Origin: Colocasia esculenta
Taxonomy: Eukaryota; Streptophyta; Magnoliopsida; Alismatales; Araceae
Direction of reading: 5' to 3'
NCBI GenBank assembly: GCA_014218235.1
Contig: CM024761.1
Span: forward strand, 92,009,968-92,073,967
DNA length: 64,000 nt
In this document: piece after piece, positions 10,942-21,432 of the stretch
How the letters are laid out: each line of letters begins with the position of its first letter
Numbering within the stretch: the stretch's first letter is position 1
Position numbers and translations under genes: made by a program
Notes under the pieces: model-generated
What the model saw: the letters and a program-made list of their open reading frames with translations, nothing else
Database searches by the model: none
Told to the model about the DNA's origin: nothing

Positions 10942-10959
10942 CCTACGAGCACTCGTAGG
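10942..10959 (+). other. Perfect inverted repeat in the leader of B
   Basis: CCTACGAG-CA-CTCGTAGG: an 8-bp stem with a 2-bp centre, between the primer site and gag. Its place would suit a genomic-RNA dimerisation hairpin; that role is inference. Confidence 0.5.
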
Positions 10960-11384
10960 CTGACTCGGGCCCACCTTTCGAGGACCTCCATAAATCCTCG
11001 TGACCGTACGCACGTTGCAGTTCACCGAGCCGATTGTACCCGTTGTACCCATTAGTTCGAGCCACCCCTTGCGTGTGAGTGTCCCACCCCTTAGCTGCAC
11101 CGGAGGACTTGAGTTCATACCTATTAGGGTCCACTTGACTGAGTGACATCCCGTTAATTAATTCATCTAAAGGTCAAGTTCGAACCTTAAGAAATTTGCG
11201 CATTAATCATGACAACTTGAGTGTTTCGGTTCATCCCTTCTCCTCTCAGTCTTTCTTTTTGTGTTAGAGTCTAGGTGTTGTTAGTATCACCCCCTATTGG
11301 TTTTGGGGGTGCATGCGTCATTATTTAGGGAGATCGAGTCAGTCCCCTCCGATCCTTGTATTCTATCATAATCCCTTGTTCGAC

Positions 11385-13084
11385 ATGGACCAATTCTGGG
11401 TCCTTGCCGACGATGTCCTGCCTATTGGGCTGCTCGAGGAGGTGGTCCAACCCTCTACGGCCACACTCCCGGGGCGTATCCAACCTCCCCTCATCATCGG
11501 GAGTCAATCCCGTCCTCCTTCTCCTCCAGAGGGGGATGACCCCCACTCACAATTCAGTCAACTCCTTCCCCATCTCACTCCGGACCAGGTCCGAGAGTTT
11601 CTAGACGTTGCCAAGGGGAAGCGACCTTTATCTCCCCCGGGTCAGAGTTTAGTCCGACCGGCGGATTCCTCTGCCCATATTGCCTCAGCACCCCATCTTC
11701 CTTCCTCAGGGGTAGACTCCACACCCCTCCATCCTCGGGCCATCCATTTCTCGGAACTGAGCTTCCTTCCTACACGAGAGGTTCGGCCTCGATCCCCTCC
11801 AACTTCAACATATTATACGGCCGAACCTGCTCCCCTCCCCCGTGAGAGGTCTCACTCTTTTGAGCAATCTCGCTCCCTTGTTTTTGCACATCATGATCAA
11901 ACCCCCTCCGACTTCTTCGTGGAGTGGACAAGTATGAAAAAGGAGGTACATGATCTCAGGAGGAAAATTGATCCTCGCAAGGTAGCCGATATTGCTCTCC
12001 CATCGTTCCAATACCTCCGGGTACCACCCCAGTCGGAGCTCCTTGTTTACCGGCGATACTCTGGGGTAGGGGACCCATATGTTCATTTAAAGGATTTTGT
12101 TTATGAATCTGCACCGCACAAGTATGACCGCCATCTCATGGCATACTTGTTTAGAAAATCCTTAGATGGTCAGGCTCTAGAATGGTTTTACTCTTTGCCC
12201 CCAGAAGAAGCCGATGATTTTCGAATTGTACAAGAGAGGTTCTTGTAGCAATTCCAAGATCGGGTTGGACCCGAATACTCTTTTGTGGATCTGGTTGCTG
12301 AAAAGATGAAGCCCAAAGAGGAGTTCTCGACCTATGCTGACCGGGGGCGTTCATTGGCTGCCAAGGTCTGCTGCCCTATGCCGGAGGAGGAGAAAGTAAA
12401 GCTCTTAATCTCCAATGCTACCCCAACCTACCGAGCCATCTTGGCCATGAACGACATTACTATCATGCACCAGCTATATAGCCGAGCCCGTTTCATTCAG
12501 ACCCAACTCAAGGACTCGCCTATACATTCTATGTTTGAGACCCCTAAGGCCGTTACACCAAGAAGCCGCAAGGCCCAGTTACCGAAGGGATCCAGACCAA
12601 TGAGCAAGTGGGTGCCGTTAGTAACCCCCAAGGCCCGGTAGGTAGGGCTCCATACACTCAGCAACCTCAGCAGCCGTGGAACAACAATAGACAACAACCT
12701 CCTCAAGGTCAGAACCCTCCGCAAGATCAACGCCAATATTCCCAAGTTCCTCCGCCTCAAAATGGCTACGCCCCCAGAAAGCCCAATGGACCCAAAAGAG
12801 CCCAATACCCCCCTCTGCCCGAGTCTTTGGCCGATGTCTTTGCAGCCCTCATGTCCTTGAATGCCCTTAGACTCCCTCCTGAGAAGGCAAATTGGAATAT
12901 GGCGGCGGATCAAACAAAGTATTGTGTCTATCATCGCCATCCAGGCCACAATGTGTCGGACTGTTTCCAATTCCGGGACATAATATATGATCTTCATGAG
13001 CAGAACCAAATTGATTGGGTAGAAATGAAGAGGCTAATCCAGACATTGAGGTACCAACAGGGTCAGAGGCAACATCAGCAATAG
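11385..13084 (+). pseudogene. gag: Gag of element B (stop and frameshifts)
   Basis: I take the ATG at 11385 (MDQFWVLADDVLP); the frame opens earlier but similarity to A's gag does not extend there. The capsid-type domain (YRRYSGVGDPYVHLKDF, YLFRKSLDGQALEWFYSLPP, then QDRVGPEYSFVDL) matches element A. Breaks: TAG at 12246..12248 where A has GAG (Glu), a frameshift near 12550 after the conserved RFIQTQLKDSPIHSMFE, and TAG at 13082..13084 at a Gln position. A Gln/Pro-rich tract follows. The product would be the particle protein; in this copy it cannot be made full-length. Confidence 0.85.
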
Positions 13085-14274
13085 CAGAGGCGACAGCAGC
13101 CACAACAGCAACAACAACAACAACAACAGCAACAACAACAACAACAGTTCCAACCCTTCCAACAGCAGTACCAGCAACAGCAACAACAACAGCAGCCGCA
13201 GCAGCCGAAAAATGACCTTGGCATAATCCGCAATCCCATGCCACAACATCAGCCTGCTCCAAACCCCCAACCTGCTCCACCACCTCCTCCACCCGCACAT
13301 GTTAACCCTATCATCCACCACCCACCGCCAAAAGCTCAATGGGCCTTCGACGATGAACACGAAGTGGGCCAGCTTCTGGTAATATCCCATGTCACATCCA
13401 CTACCCCTGCGCCTACATCCACTGTGCCTCCGTCCTTTACACCCACCGTTGCCGCCATTACCTCACCATCTTACAACACCTCTGTCATATCACCCATTAT
13501 CCCTTCGCCCAGCAACGTCTCTTTCTCCCCTACGCCAACGCCATTACTAGCCAACCCCTCCATTCTTGACACCTCACCTCCTCCACTCCACCATATCCTT
13601 GCCCTGCGGAGCGGGCGGATGTTCCATCGAATGTACCCTAATGCATCCGTGCCCATGCCAGGTCAACCAGCACAGCAATCCAGCACCCAACAGCAGCCAG
13701 ATATGGAAGAAATAGATCCAGTCCCGGGGACCCAATATGATATTTTGAAGCATTTGGATCAGACCCCCGCCAAAATTTCTATATTAGAGCTAATCAAAAG
13801 GTCACAAACTCATCAAGATGTCCTAAGGGCCTTCCTGCAGAGGGTCATGGTCAGTGAAGACATGAACCCTGATAATCTGCCTTCTGTACTTTCAATTGTG
13901 AACAGGGGACCCACTATTACCTTTTCTGATGGTGAGCTAGCTGCCCCTGAAGCAAAAAAGATGCCTTTATGTGTAACACTCACCATAAATAAAGTGGCCA
14001 TTGACGCAGCGCTAGTGGATATAGGAGCCTCAATCAATGTTTGTCCACTGAGCACCCTAAGAGCCTGCAACATCTCAAAACGCCAGCTGCAGCCTACCCC
14101 TACCACTATAGCTGCCTATGACAATTCCCGGCGTGCCTGTCATGGGGTTATCACGTTGCAAGCAGAATTGGAACCACTCGTCATGTCAGTGAAGTTTTAT
14201 GTGCTGAATATTGATCACACTTACAAGGCCATCTTAGGGCACCCGTGGATTGAGTCACTAGGGGCAGTGCCTTC
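13085..14274 (+). pseudogene. pol: Gag tail and aspartic protease of element B, part 1
   Basis: Same frame as the previous entry. It opens with a poly-Gln tract (13100..13210, CAA/CAG repeats), then Pro/Thr-rich sequence. A retropepsin-like domain follows from ~13950 with PLCVTLTINKVAIDAALVDIGASINVCPL. The catalytic motif is expected to read D-T/S-G but here reads D-I-G (codon ATA at 14021..14023), so the enzyme would probably be inactive. The later GHPWIESLG (normally before the C-terminal strand) is present. Copia-1 cuts the frame after the serine at 14274; it resumes at 28084. Confidence 0.85.
14270..14274. repeat. Target-site duplication CCTTC, left copy (copia-1)
   Basis: CCTTC directly precedes TGTTGGG of the copia-1 5' LTR. 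The second copy is at 28084..28088. Removing the insertion restores the protease frame across the join. Confidence 0.9.
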
Positions 14275-15604
14275 TGTTGGGTTCATATTCTGGAAACTAA
14301 GTGAATTCACATTCTAAATGATAAATGATAATCAAACAATGTTTTAATGATGAATGAGTTGAATTGAGGTTTCATACATGTCAATTAACATGATACAATA
14401 TTTGGTTATCTATGTCTTCATTATACCTAACTATACATGTTTTATCATGTAGGTACAAGTGCATATAACCAAGCCTTCACAAATCATGAGAAAATGATCA
14501 CATGTACATTATATACATGTACCTGTCGACAGACCCAAAGGCATATGTCGACAGATGCCACAGTTGTGATCAGACAGAAAAGTGCTAAGTTCAGAAAAAG
14601 AGCACCTGTCGACAGATGCTCAGAAACCTGTCGACAGATGTCACAGACAGAAATGCCAGAGTTTGTGTTTTAGCAAAACTGACCTTGTCTGTCGACAGAT
14701 GGATGTCGCCTGTCGACAGATGCCACAGGCCAGAACAACCTGAAATCTGTCTATTGCAAATCTGTTGCAATCTGTCGACAGACACTCAACACCTGTCGAC
14801 AGACGCAGAGAATCTTCAAATACGGAAACCTTCCTTCATATCCGAGATTGTGTTTTCAAGTCCCACGACTCTCCATATGAAAACACAACTATATAAGCAT
14901 CCTTTTGAAGAGAATCTCGTACAGAAGCAGCCACAACCAAAAACCCTAAAGCCAAGTCCAAGAGAAAAGAGTTGTTGCTGCTCTGCTTCAAGTCTGCAGT
15001 GCAGAGACCGAAAGATCTGTTGATCCTGCAGTACTGAAGATAGATCGTCGTGGATTCAACCTTCTCCATCAATCCAAAGCAGTCAAGTCGAAGTTTGAAC
15101 TCCATCCAGACGTTCTCAGAAGAGTTCCACATCAGATTTACTCCTATACTCTGAACTCTTCCTGTTTCACAATTCTTATCAATCGTGTGTGTGTTTGTGT
15201 GATTCAAGCGTCTCTTGTGCTTGAGATCACGTGTGTGTGTTGTTCTGATCGTGGGTGCACATCAGAAAACATGTGTGTGTGTGAGTTGTAGTCACCGAAC
15301 TCGCTCATAAGCAGTTTATTCTGTGTGTGTGTGTGCCGTGGACGTAGGATACACTGTTGTGTACTCCGAACCACGTAAATCTGCGTGTCTCGTGGTTTGA
15401 TCGTTTCTACGATAGATGTTTGATAGGCACATTGCATACTCACACGCTAGATAGGTTTCTACATCATCTACACATAGTTTAGATCTTGATACTATCTTGT
15501 TAATCTGTGCTTTGAGAAAAAGAATGTGACAATAGTTTTTAAGAGACAGTAATCTATTCAACCCCCCTTCTAGATTACTATATTGGTAATTCCGCAACCC
15601 TTCA
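14275..15604 (+). repeat. 5' LTR of copia-1
   Basis: TGTTGGGTTC..CGCAACCCTTCA. The TATA box CTATATAAGC is at 14889..14898. Eight TGTCGACA palindromes lie at 14524..14801, ending ~90 bp upstream of it. GT-rich runs (15185..15340) follow in the R/U5 part. Confidence 0.92.
14523..14802 (+). repeat. Phased array of paired TGTCGACA palindromes, 5' LTR U3 of copia-1
   Basis: Core starts are 14524, 14546, 14607, 14629, 14690, 14711, 14773 and 14794; gaps 22, 61, 22, 61, 21, 62, 21 bp. Pairs recur every 82-83 bp. All but the 14546 site (ATGTCGACAG) are CTGTCGACAG, and many continue as ATGCCACAG. Spacers otherwise differ. Reading frames change from site to site, so this is not a protein repeat. Confidence 0.92.
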
Positions 15605-15606
15605 AT

Positions 15607-15618
15607 TGGTATCAGAGC
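15607..15618 (+). other. Primer-binding site of copia-1 (initiator Met tRNA type)
   Basis: TGGTATCAGAGC begins two bases after the LTR. This is the standard complement to the 3' end of initiator methionine tRNA in plant copia elements. Confidence 0.9.
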
Positions 15619-15679
15619 CGAGTTTCTCCGATTTATTGCTTTATCTATTTGATCTTACGATCAGGAGATTCACGGTCAA

Positions 15680-17677
15680 ATGGAATCTACCAAGGGGTAT
15701 ATGGCCGAGGGACACTCAGTGACCAGGCCACCCTTCTTTGATGGCACTGACTATCCCTATTGGAAAAACCGCATGCAGGTGTTTCTACGAGCACAAAACT
15801 TTGAATTGTGGAAGATAGTCAGAACATGACCATATGAATTGCCTCAAGACGAAGATACATGGACCAAGGACCAGATTTCCAAATGGACACTCAACTGGAG
15901 CGCCCTCAACATGATGCAGTGCGCGGTCCACCCAAAGGAGTATTCAAGAGTCTCCACATGCACCTCAGCTAAGGAGATGTGGGACAAGCTCGAGTTGATA
16001 TATGAAGGTACGTCTGAGGTGAGAGAATCCAAGGTAAGCATGCTAGTCTCAGAATATGAAATGTTTAAGATGAACCATGCTGAGACAATTTCTGACATGT
16101 TTTCTAGATTCATGGTACTTATAAATGGATTGAAAGGTCTTAAATAGGAATACTCAGAGAGTGATTTGGTGAGGAAGATACTTCGGTCTCTTCCATCCTC
16201 TTGGAACACCAAAGTCACTGTCATCGAGGATTCCAAGAATCTTTCAACAATGAAAGTGGATGAATTGATTGGATCTCTCATGACTTATGAACTAAATGTA
16301 AAAAGAAAAGAAACTGAAGAGAATCCAAGGAAGTCTATTGCCTTGAAGGCTTCCAACAAAGTATCTTCAGATTCCAAAAAGAGTGCCCAACAGGAAGGTT
16401 CTGAGTCTGAAACCTCCACTGATAGTGAGAATGAAGAAATGGCCATGCTCACTAGACAGTTTAAGAACTTCCTAAAATTCAAAAGAAGAGGTTCAGGAAA
16501 CTCCAAACCTTTCCAAAAGGGCACCAACAGGTTTGATTCGTCCAATAAAAAATCTGATGTTGTGTGCTATGAGTGCAAGAAGCAGGGACACATGAGAGGA
16601 GAGTGCCCCGAGCTCAAGAAGAAACTGAAAAAGGACAAGTTCGTCTTCAAGAAAGCCAAAGCAATGCTGGCTACATGGAGTGATGAAGACGATGACGAAA
16701 AAAGTCAAGCTACATCAGGAGATGACGAGATTCACTGTCTTATGACAAGGAGTGATGACTCCTCTGAGGCAAACTCTTCCTTCGAATAATTTTCTACTAC
16801 TGAATGGGAAGAAGCTTACACTGTCCTCTTTGAAAAATTCTGTCAATTCAAATCAGAAAATAAAGCACTCAAGAAGAGAGTTAATTCCCTTGTTCATGAA
16901 ACCGATAATAATGATGAAATTGAATCTCTGAATAAGGTAATTGACATGATGAAAATAGATGAACAAACACACAGTGAAGAGATGGATAGCATGAAAATTA
17001 AGCTTCAAGAAGTTCAAAAAGAGAAAGATGATCTAATGAACTCTCTTGAAACTCTAAACAGTGAGCATGCTAATCTAAAAGAGAAATTGGAAAAAGCTGA
17101 AAAGGAGTTAAAAGGCAAATCAAAGGATCTATCTAGTTTTGTTAAGAGCAAACAGAATCTAGATGCAATCTTAGGATCCAATGTGTTTGTTGCTAGACAT
17201 GGGATTGGGTTTCAAAATCCTAAGCCAAAGGAAATCGGCAAAAATCTGTTGACTGATTTCATTGATCCTACCCCAAGTTCTAGCAATCAAAATCCCTCAA
17301 AGAAAAGGAAAAATCAATCCAAGGGTAAAAACCAGGAACCTAAGGCTACCAAATTTGTTCCAACTAAGCTTAAGGAGTTTGCTACTAACCCCAAACAGGG
17401 ATGTCCCAAGGAAAAACAGCAAGTCCCTAAAGCTAAGTTCACTAGGCAACAAAAGGGTAAGATGCCTATGCATGCTCCTAAGAATCCAAAGCCCACTGTC
17501 GTTCATAAGCCATCATCATGTAAACTCTGTAAAAAGATTGGGCACAATGAAAATCAATGCTGGAACAATCCAATAAAACAGAAAATCAAACAAATTTGGA
17601 TTCCAAAGCATTTACGGTTTGGCATGAATGATAAAACGGCACCCAAAGTAATTTGGGTACCAAAACCTCTTGTCTAA
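15680..17677 (+). pseudogene. gag: Gag of copia-1 (three internal stops)
   Basis: The ATG at 15680 starts MESTKGYMAEGHSVTRPPFF, then DYPYWKNRMQVFLRAQNFELW, the usual copia gag start, closely matching copia-2. One frame runs throughout but has TGA at 15827, TAG at 16145 and TAA at 16787. A zinc knuckle C-X2-C-X4-H-X4-C (CYECKKQGHMRGEC) lies at ~16567..16608. A Lys/Glu-rich, coiled-coil-like stretch follows, then a second knuckle (CKLCKKIGHNENQC) near 17520. The frame ends at TAA 17675..17677; pol follows in another frame. The part after 16949 belongs to the tandem duplication. Confidence 0.88.
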
Positions 17678-19190
17678 TCCACATGTGCAGGAATGCCTAG
17701 CAGCTCACAATCAAAACAAATGGTACCTGGATAGTGGCTGCTCGAGGCATATGACGGGCGATAAAGAAAAATTCAGTTTGCTCGTGGAAAAAGACGGAGG
17801 TCACGTTGTCTTTGGAGGTAACAACAAAGGCCAATCATCGGCTCAGGTAAGGTCGGTAAGTTTGCCTCCAACTCAATAGATAATGTACTATTAGTTGATG
17901 GTCTTCATCACAATTTGCTTAGCATAAGTCAACTGTGTGATAAGGGCCATAAAATCGTTTTTGAATCAGATTCATGTCAAATCTTTGATAAGGAAACAGG
18001 AAGTCTCAAATTTTCTGGAAAAAGAATGAACAACATCTACATGGTTGATTTAGATGATCCAGAAAATAATGATTTATGTCTTGTAGCAAATAAACAGGAT
18101 GAGCTTATACTGTGGCATCGTAGGCTTGGTCATGCGAGTTACAATGTTTTGCACAAGATCATGAGGCTCAAACTAGTAAGTGGACTTTCTGAAATCCCAT
18201 TCAATAAAAATGAAAATTTCTATGATGCATGTGCACAGGGAAAACAGACCCGAAAAGCCTTCAAATCAAAAGCACCGGTAAGTACTTCCAAAGCTTATGA
18301 ACTGTTGCACATGGACCTATTTAGACCTACTAGAACACTGAGTCTCAATGGCAAACGGTATGGTTTTGTCATTGTAGATGATTTTTCTAGGTTCACTTGG
18401 GTGAAATTTCTGGCTCATAAGAATGATGCAATTAATGTTTTTGAAGAATTCTTCAATAAAATTGAGCATGGAAATGTCCACAAGATATGCTCCATCCACA
18501 CTGATCACGGGGGAGAATTTGACAACAACTCCTTCACTGATTTCTGCAGGAACCAAGGAATAGAACACTTGTTCTCCTCCCCAAGAACTCCAGAACAAAA
18601 CGGGGTTGTGGAGAGGAAGAATAGAACCTTGGTGGAGATGGCTCGTACGCTTCTGGTCGAAAATCAACTTGCAAGAACCTTTGGGGCAGAAGCGGTAAAC
18701 ACGTCGTGCTACATTCTTAATCGAGCCATGGTAAGATCGGTATTCAAGAAAACTCCCTATGAGCTTCTGAAAGGTAAGAAACCATCCCTTGGATACTTCA
18801 GAGTTTTTGGTTCAAAGGTGTTCATACATAAAACTGATTTGGACAAATTTGAAGCCAAAAGCGACAAAGGTATTTTTCTTGGATACTCAGAACACTCTAG
18901 AGCTTATAGAGTGTTTAATCTTAAAACCAGAAAAGTGGAAGAAACTCCACATGTTGTATTTGATGAATCTCAAACCAAATCTAACAGTTCTAATCCTTAC
19001 AGGTTTCAAGATGAAACTGAAGATACAACACATGAAGAACTGCAAAGCAAACCAAATACAATCTCTAAGTCAGTTCCAAAAATAAACAGTGGCTATCTAC
19101 GCAGGTACAATGATGAAGATGACAGACTTCTGTTCAGAAATGAAGATGAAGTACCTGCACAAGATCCACAACACGAGGATGAACCACAAC
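16949..19190 (+). repeat. Tandem duplication in copia-1, copy 1 (2,242 bp)
   Basis: Copy 1 (16949..19190) and copy 2 (19191..21432) are in direct tandem. I saw only three differences: one A missing in copy 1 near 17833, one G missing in copy 2 near 20930, and one G/A substitution. The six bases ATGAAA occur at both breakpoints (16949, 19191, 21433), so the junction has 6-bp microhomology. The unit covers the gag C-terminus, protease, integrase and the linker before RT. Confidence 0.95.
17670..19190 (+). pseudogene. pol: Protease and integrase of copia-1, copy 1
   Basis: Protease motif YLDSGCSRHMTGD near 17725, the copia D-S-G active site. The frame breaks near 17833 by loss of one A. It resumes at 17915 with the GAG-pre-integrase segment (LWHRRLGHASYNVLHKI), the integrase core (MDLFRPTRTL; TDHGGEFDNNSFTDFC; RTPEQNGVVERKNRTL, giving the D,D,E residues) and the C-terminal GYFRVFGSKVFIHK domain. 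The open frame ends just past the duplication junction at 19204. It would cut the Gag-Pol precursor and integrate cDNA in the nucleus; it is broken here. Confidence 0.9.
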
Positions 19191-21432
19191 ATGAAAATAG
19201 ATGAACAAACACACAGTGAAGAGATGGATAGCATGAAAATTAAGCTTCAAGAAGTTCAAAAAGAGAAAGATGATCTAATGAACTCTCTTGAAACTCTAAA
19301 CAGTGAGCATGCTAATCTAAAAGAGAAATTGGAAAAAGCTGAAAAGGAGTTAAAAGGCAAATCAAAGGATCTATCTAGTTTTGTTAAGAGCAAACAGAAT
19401 CTAGATGCAATCTTAGGATCCAATGTGTTTGTTGCTAGACATGGGATTGGGTTTCAAAATCCTAAGCCAAAGGAAATCGGCAAAAATCTGTTGACTGATT
19501 TCATTGATCCTACCCCAAGTTCTAGCAATCAAAATCCCTCAAAGAAAAGGAAAAATCAATCCAAGGGTAAAAACCAGGAACCTAAGGCTACCAAATTTGT
19601 TCCAACTAAGCTTAAGGAGTTTGCTACTAACCCCAAACAGGGATGTCCCAAGGAAAAACAGCAAGTCCCTAAAGCTAAGTTCACTAGGCAACAAAAGGGT
19701 AAGATGCCTATGCATGCTCCTAAGAATCCAAAGCCCACTGTCGTTCATAAGCCATCATCATGTAAACTCTGTAAAAAGATTGGGCACAATGAAAATCAAT
19801 GCTGGAACAATCCAATAAAACAGAAAATCAAACAAATTTGGATTCCAAAGCATTTACGGTTTGGCATGAATGATAAAACGGCACCCAAAGTAATTTGGGT
19901 ACCAAAACCTCTTGTCTAATCCACATGTGCAGGAATGCCTAGCAGCTCACAATCAAAACAAATGGTACCTGGATAGTGGCTGCTCGAGGCATATGACGGG
20001 CGATAAAGAAAAATTCAGTTTGCTCGTGGAAAAAGACGGAGGTCACGTTGTCTTTGGAGGTAACAACAAAGGCCAAATCATCGGCTCAGGTAAGGTCGGT
20101 AAGTTTGCCTCCAACTCAATAGATAATGTACTATTAGTTGATGGTCTTCATCACAATTTGCTTAGCATAAGTCAACTGTGTGATAAGGGCCATAAAATCG
20201 TTTTTGAATCAGATTCATGTCAAATCTTTGATAAGGAAACAGGAAGTCTCAAATTTTCTGGAAAAAGAATGAACAACATCTACATGGTTGATTTAGATGA
20301 TCCAGAAAATAATGATTTATGTCTTGTAGCAAATAAACAGGATGAGCTTATACTGTGGCATCGTAGGCTTGGTCATGCGAGTTACAATGTTTTGCACAAG
20401 ATCATGAGGCTCAAACTAGTAAGTGGACTTTCTGAAATCCCATTCAATAAAAATGAAAATTTCTATGATGCATGTGCACAGGGAAAACAGACCCGAAAAG
20501 CCTTCAAATCAAAAGCACCGGTAAGTACTTCCAAAGCTTATGAACTGTTGCACATGGACCTATTTAGACCTACTAGAACACTGAGTCTCAATGGCAAACG
20601 GTATGGTTTTGTCATTGTAGATGATTTTTCTAGGTTCACTTGGGTGAAATTTCTGGCTCATAAGAATGATGCAATTAATGTTTTTGAAGAATTCTTCAAT
20701 AAAATTGAGCATGGAAATGTCCACAAGATATGCTCCATCCACACTGATCACGGGGGAGAATTTGACAACAACTCCTTCACTGATTTCTGCAGGAACCAAG
20801 GAATAGAACACTTGTTCTCCTCCCCAAGAACTCCAGAACAAAACGGGGTTGTGGAGAGGAAGAATAGAACCTTGGTGGAGATGGCTCGTACGCTTCTGGT
20901 CGAAAATCAACTTGCAAGAACCTTTGGGCAGAAGCGGTAAACACGTCATGCTACATTCTTAATCGAGCCATGGTAAGATCGGTATTCAAGAAAACTCCCT
21001 ATGAGCTTCTGAAAGGTAAGAAACCATCCCTTGGATACTTCAGAGTTTTTGGTTCAAAGGTGTTCATACATAAAACTGATTTGGACAAATTTGAAGCCAA
21101 AAGCGACAAAGGTATTTTTCTTGGATACTCAGAACACTCTAGAGCTTATAGAGTGTTTAATCTTAAAACCAGAAAAGTGGAAGAAACTCCACATGTTGTA
21201 TTTGATGAATCTCAAACCAAATCTAACAGTTCTAATCCTTACAGGTTTCAAGATGAAACTGAAGATACAACACATGAAGAACTGCAAAGCAAACCAAATA
21301 CAATCTCTAAGTCAGTTCCAAAAATAAACAGTGGCTATCTACGCAGGTACAATGATGAAGATGACAGACTTCTGTTCAGAAATGAAGATGAAGTACCTGC
21401 ACAAGATCCACAACACGAGGATGAACCACAAC
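19191..21432 (+). pseudogene. pol: Duplicate of gag end, protease and integrase of copia-1, copy 2
   Basis: This is a near-identical copy of 16949..19190. The gag end with the second zinc knuckle runs to 19919. Protease and integrase are open from 19912 to 20940 with DSGCSRHMTG intact. A one-base loss near 20930 then breaks the frame; integrase continues at 20970. Each copy is therefore intact where the other is broken, but no single frame spans both domains. This copy is the one physically joined to RT. Confidence 0.92.

Larger units (their letters stand above)
10188..11384 (+). other. Long untranslated leader of element B
   Basis: No credible ORF. Three four-site clusters of GTCGCGAC-type palindromes at 10314, 10534 and 10752 are separated by ~165 bp of T-rich sequence. 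Splice-like words flank some of the islands (TTTTTAG before 10529, CTTATCGCAG at the start of the third). A perfect 18-bp inverted repeat lies at 10942..10959. Tat/Ogre leaders are known to be long; whether this one is spliced cannot be told from sequence. Confidence 0.6.

Noticed and set aside
12867..13298. 143-residue minus-strand ORF rich in Val/Ala
   Set aside because: It is the antisense of the CAA/CAG poly-Gln tract in the gag tail of element B.
14935..14955. Telomere-like AAACCCTAAA
   Set aside because: A single partial unit inside the copia-1 LTR, present in both LTRs; no tandem array.
14437..15023. ORFs across the copia-1 LTR palindrome array with repeated STD / VDR / CRQ words
   Set aside because: They are shadows of the TGTCGACA repeats; the frame changes at each gap of 21, 22, 61 or 62 bp and the region is LTR, U3 to R.
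17677..17690. Programmed ribosomal frameshift between gag and pol of the copia elements
   Set aside because: The shift is +1 in one family and -1 in the other, and no slippery sequence with a following structure is evident.
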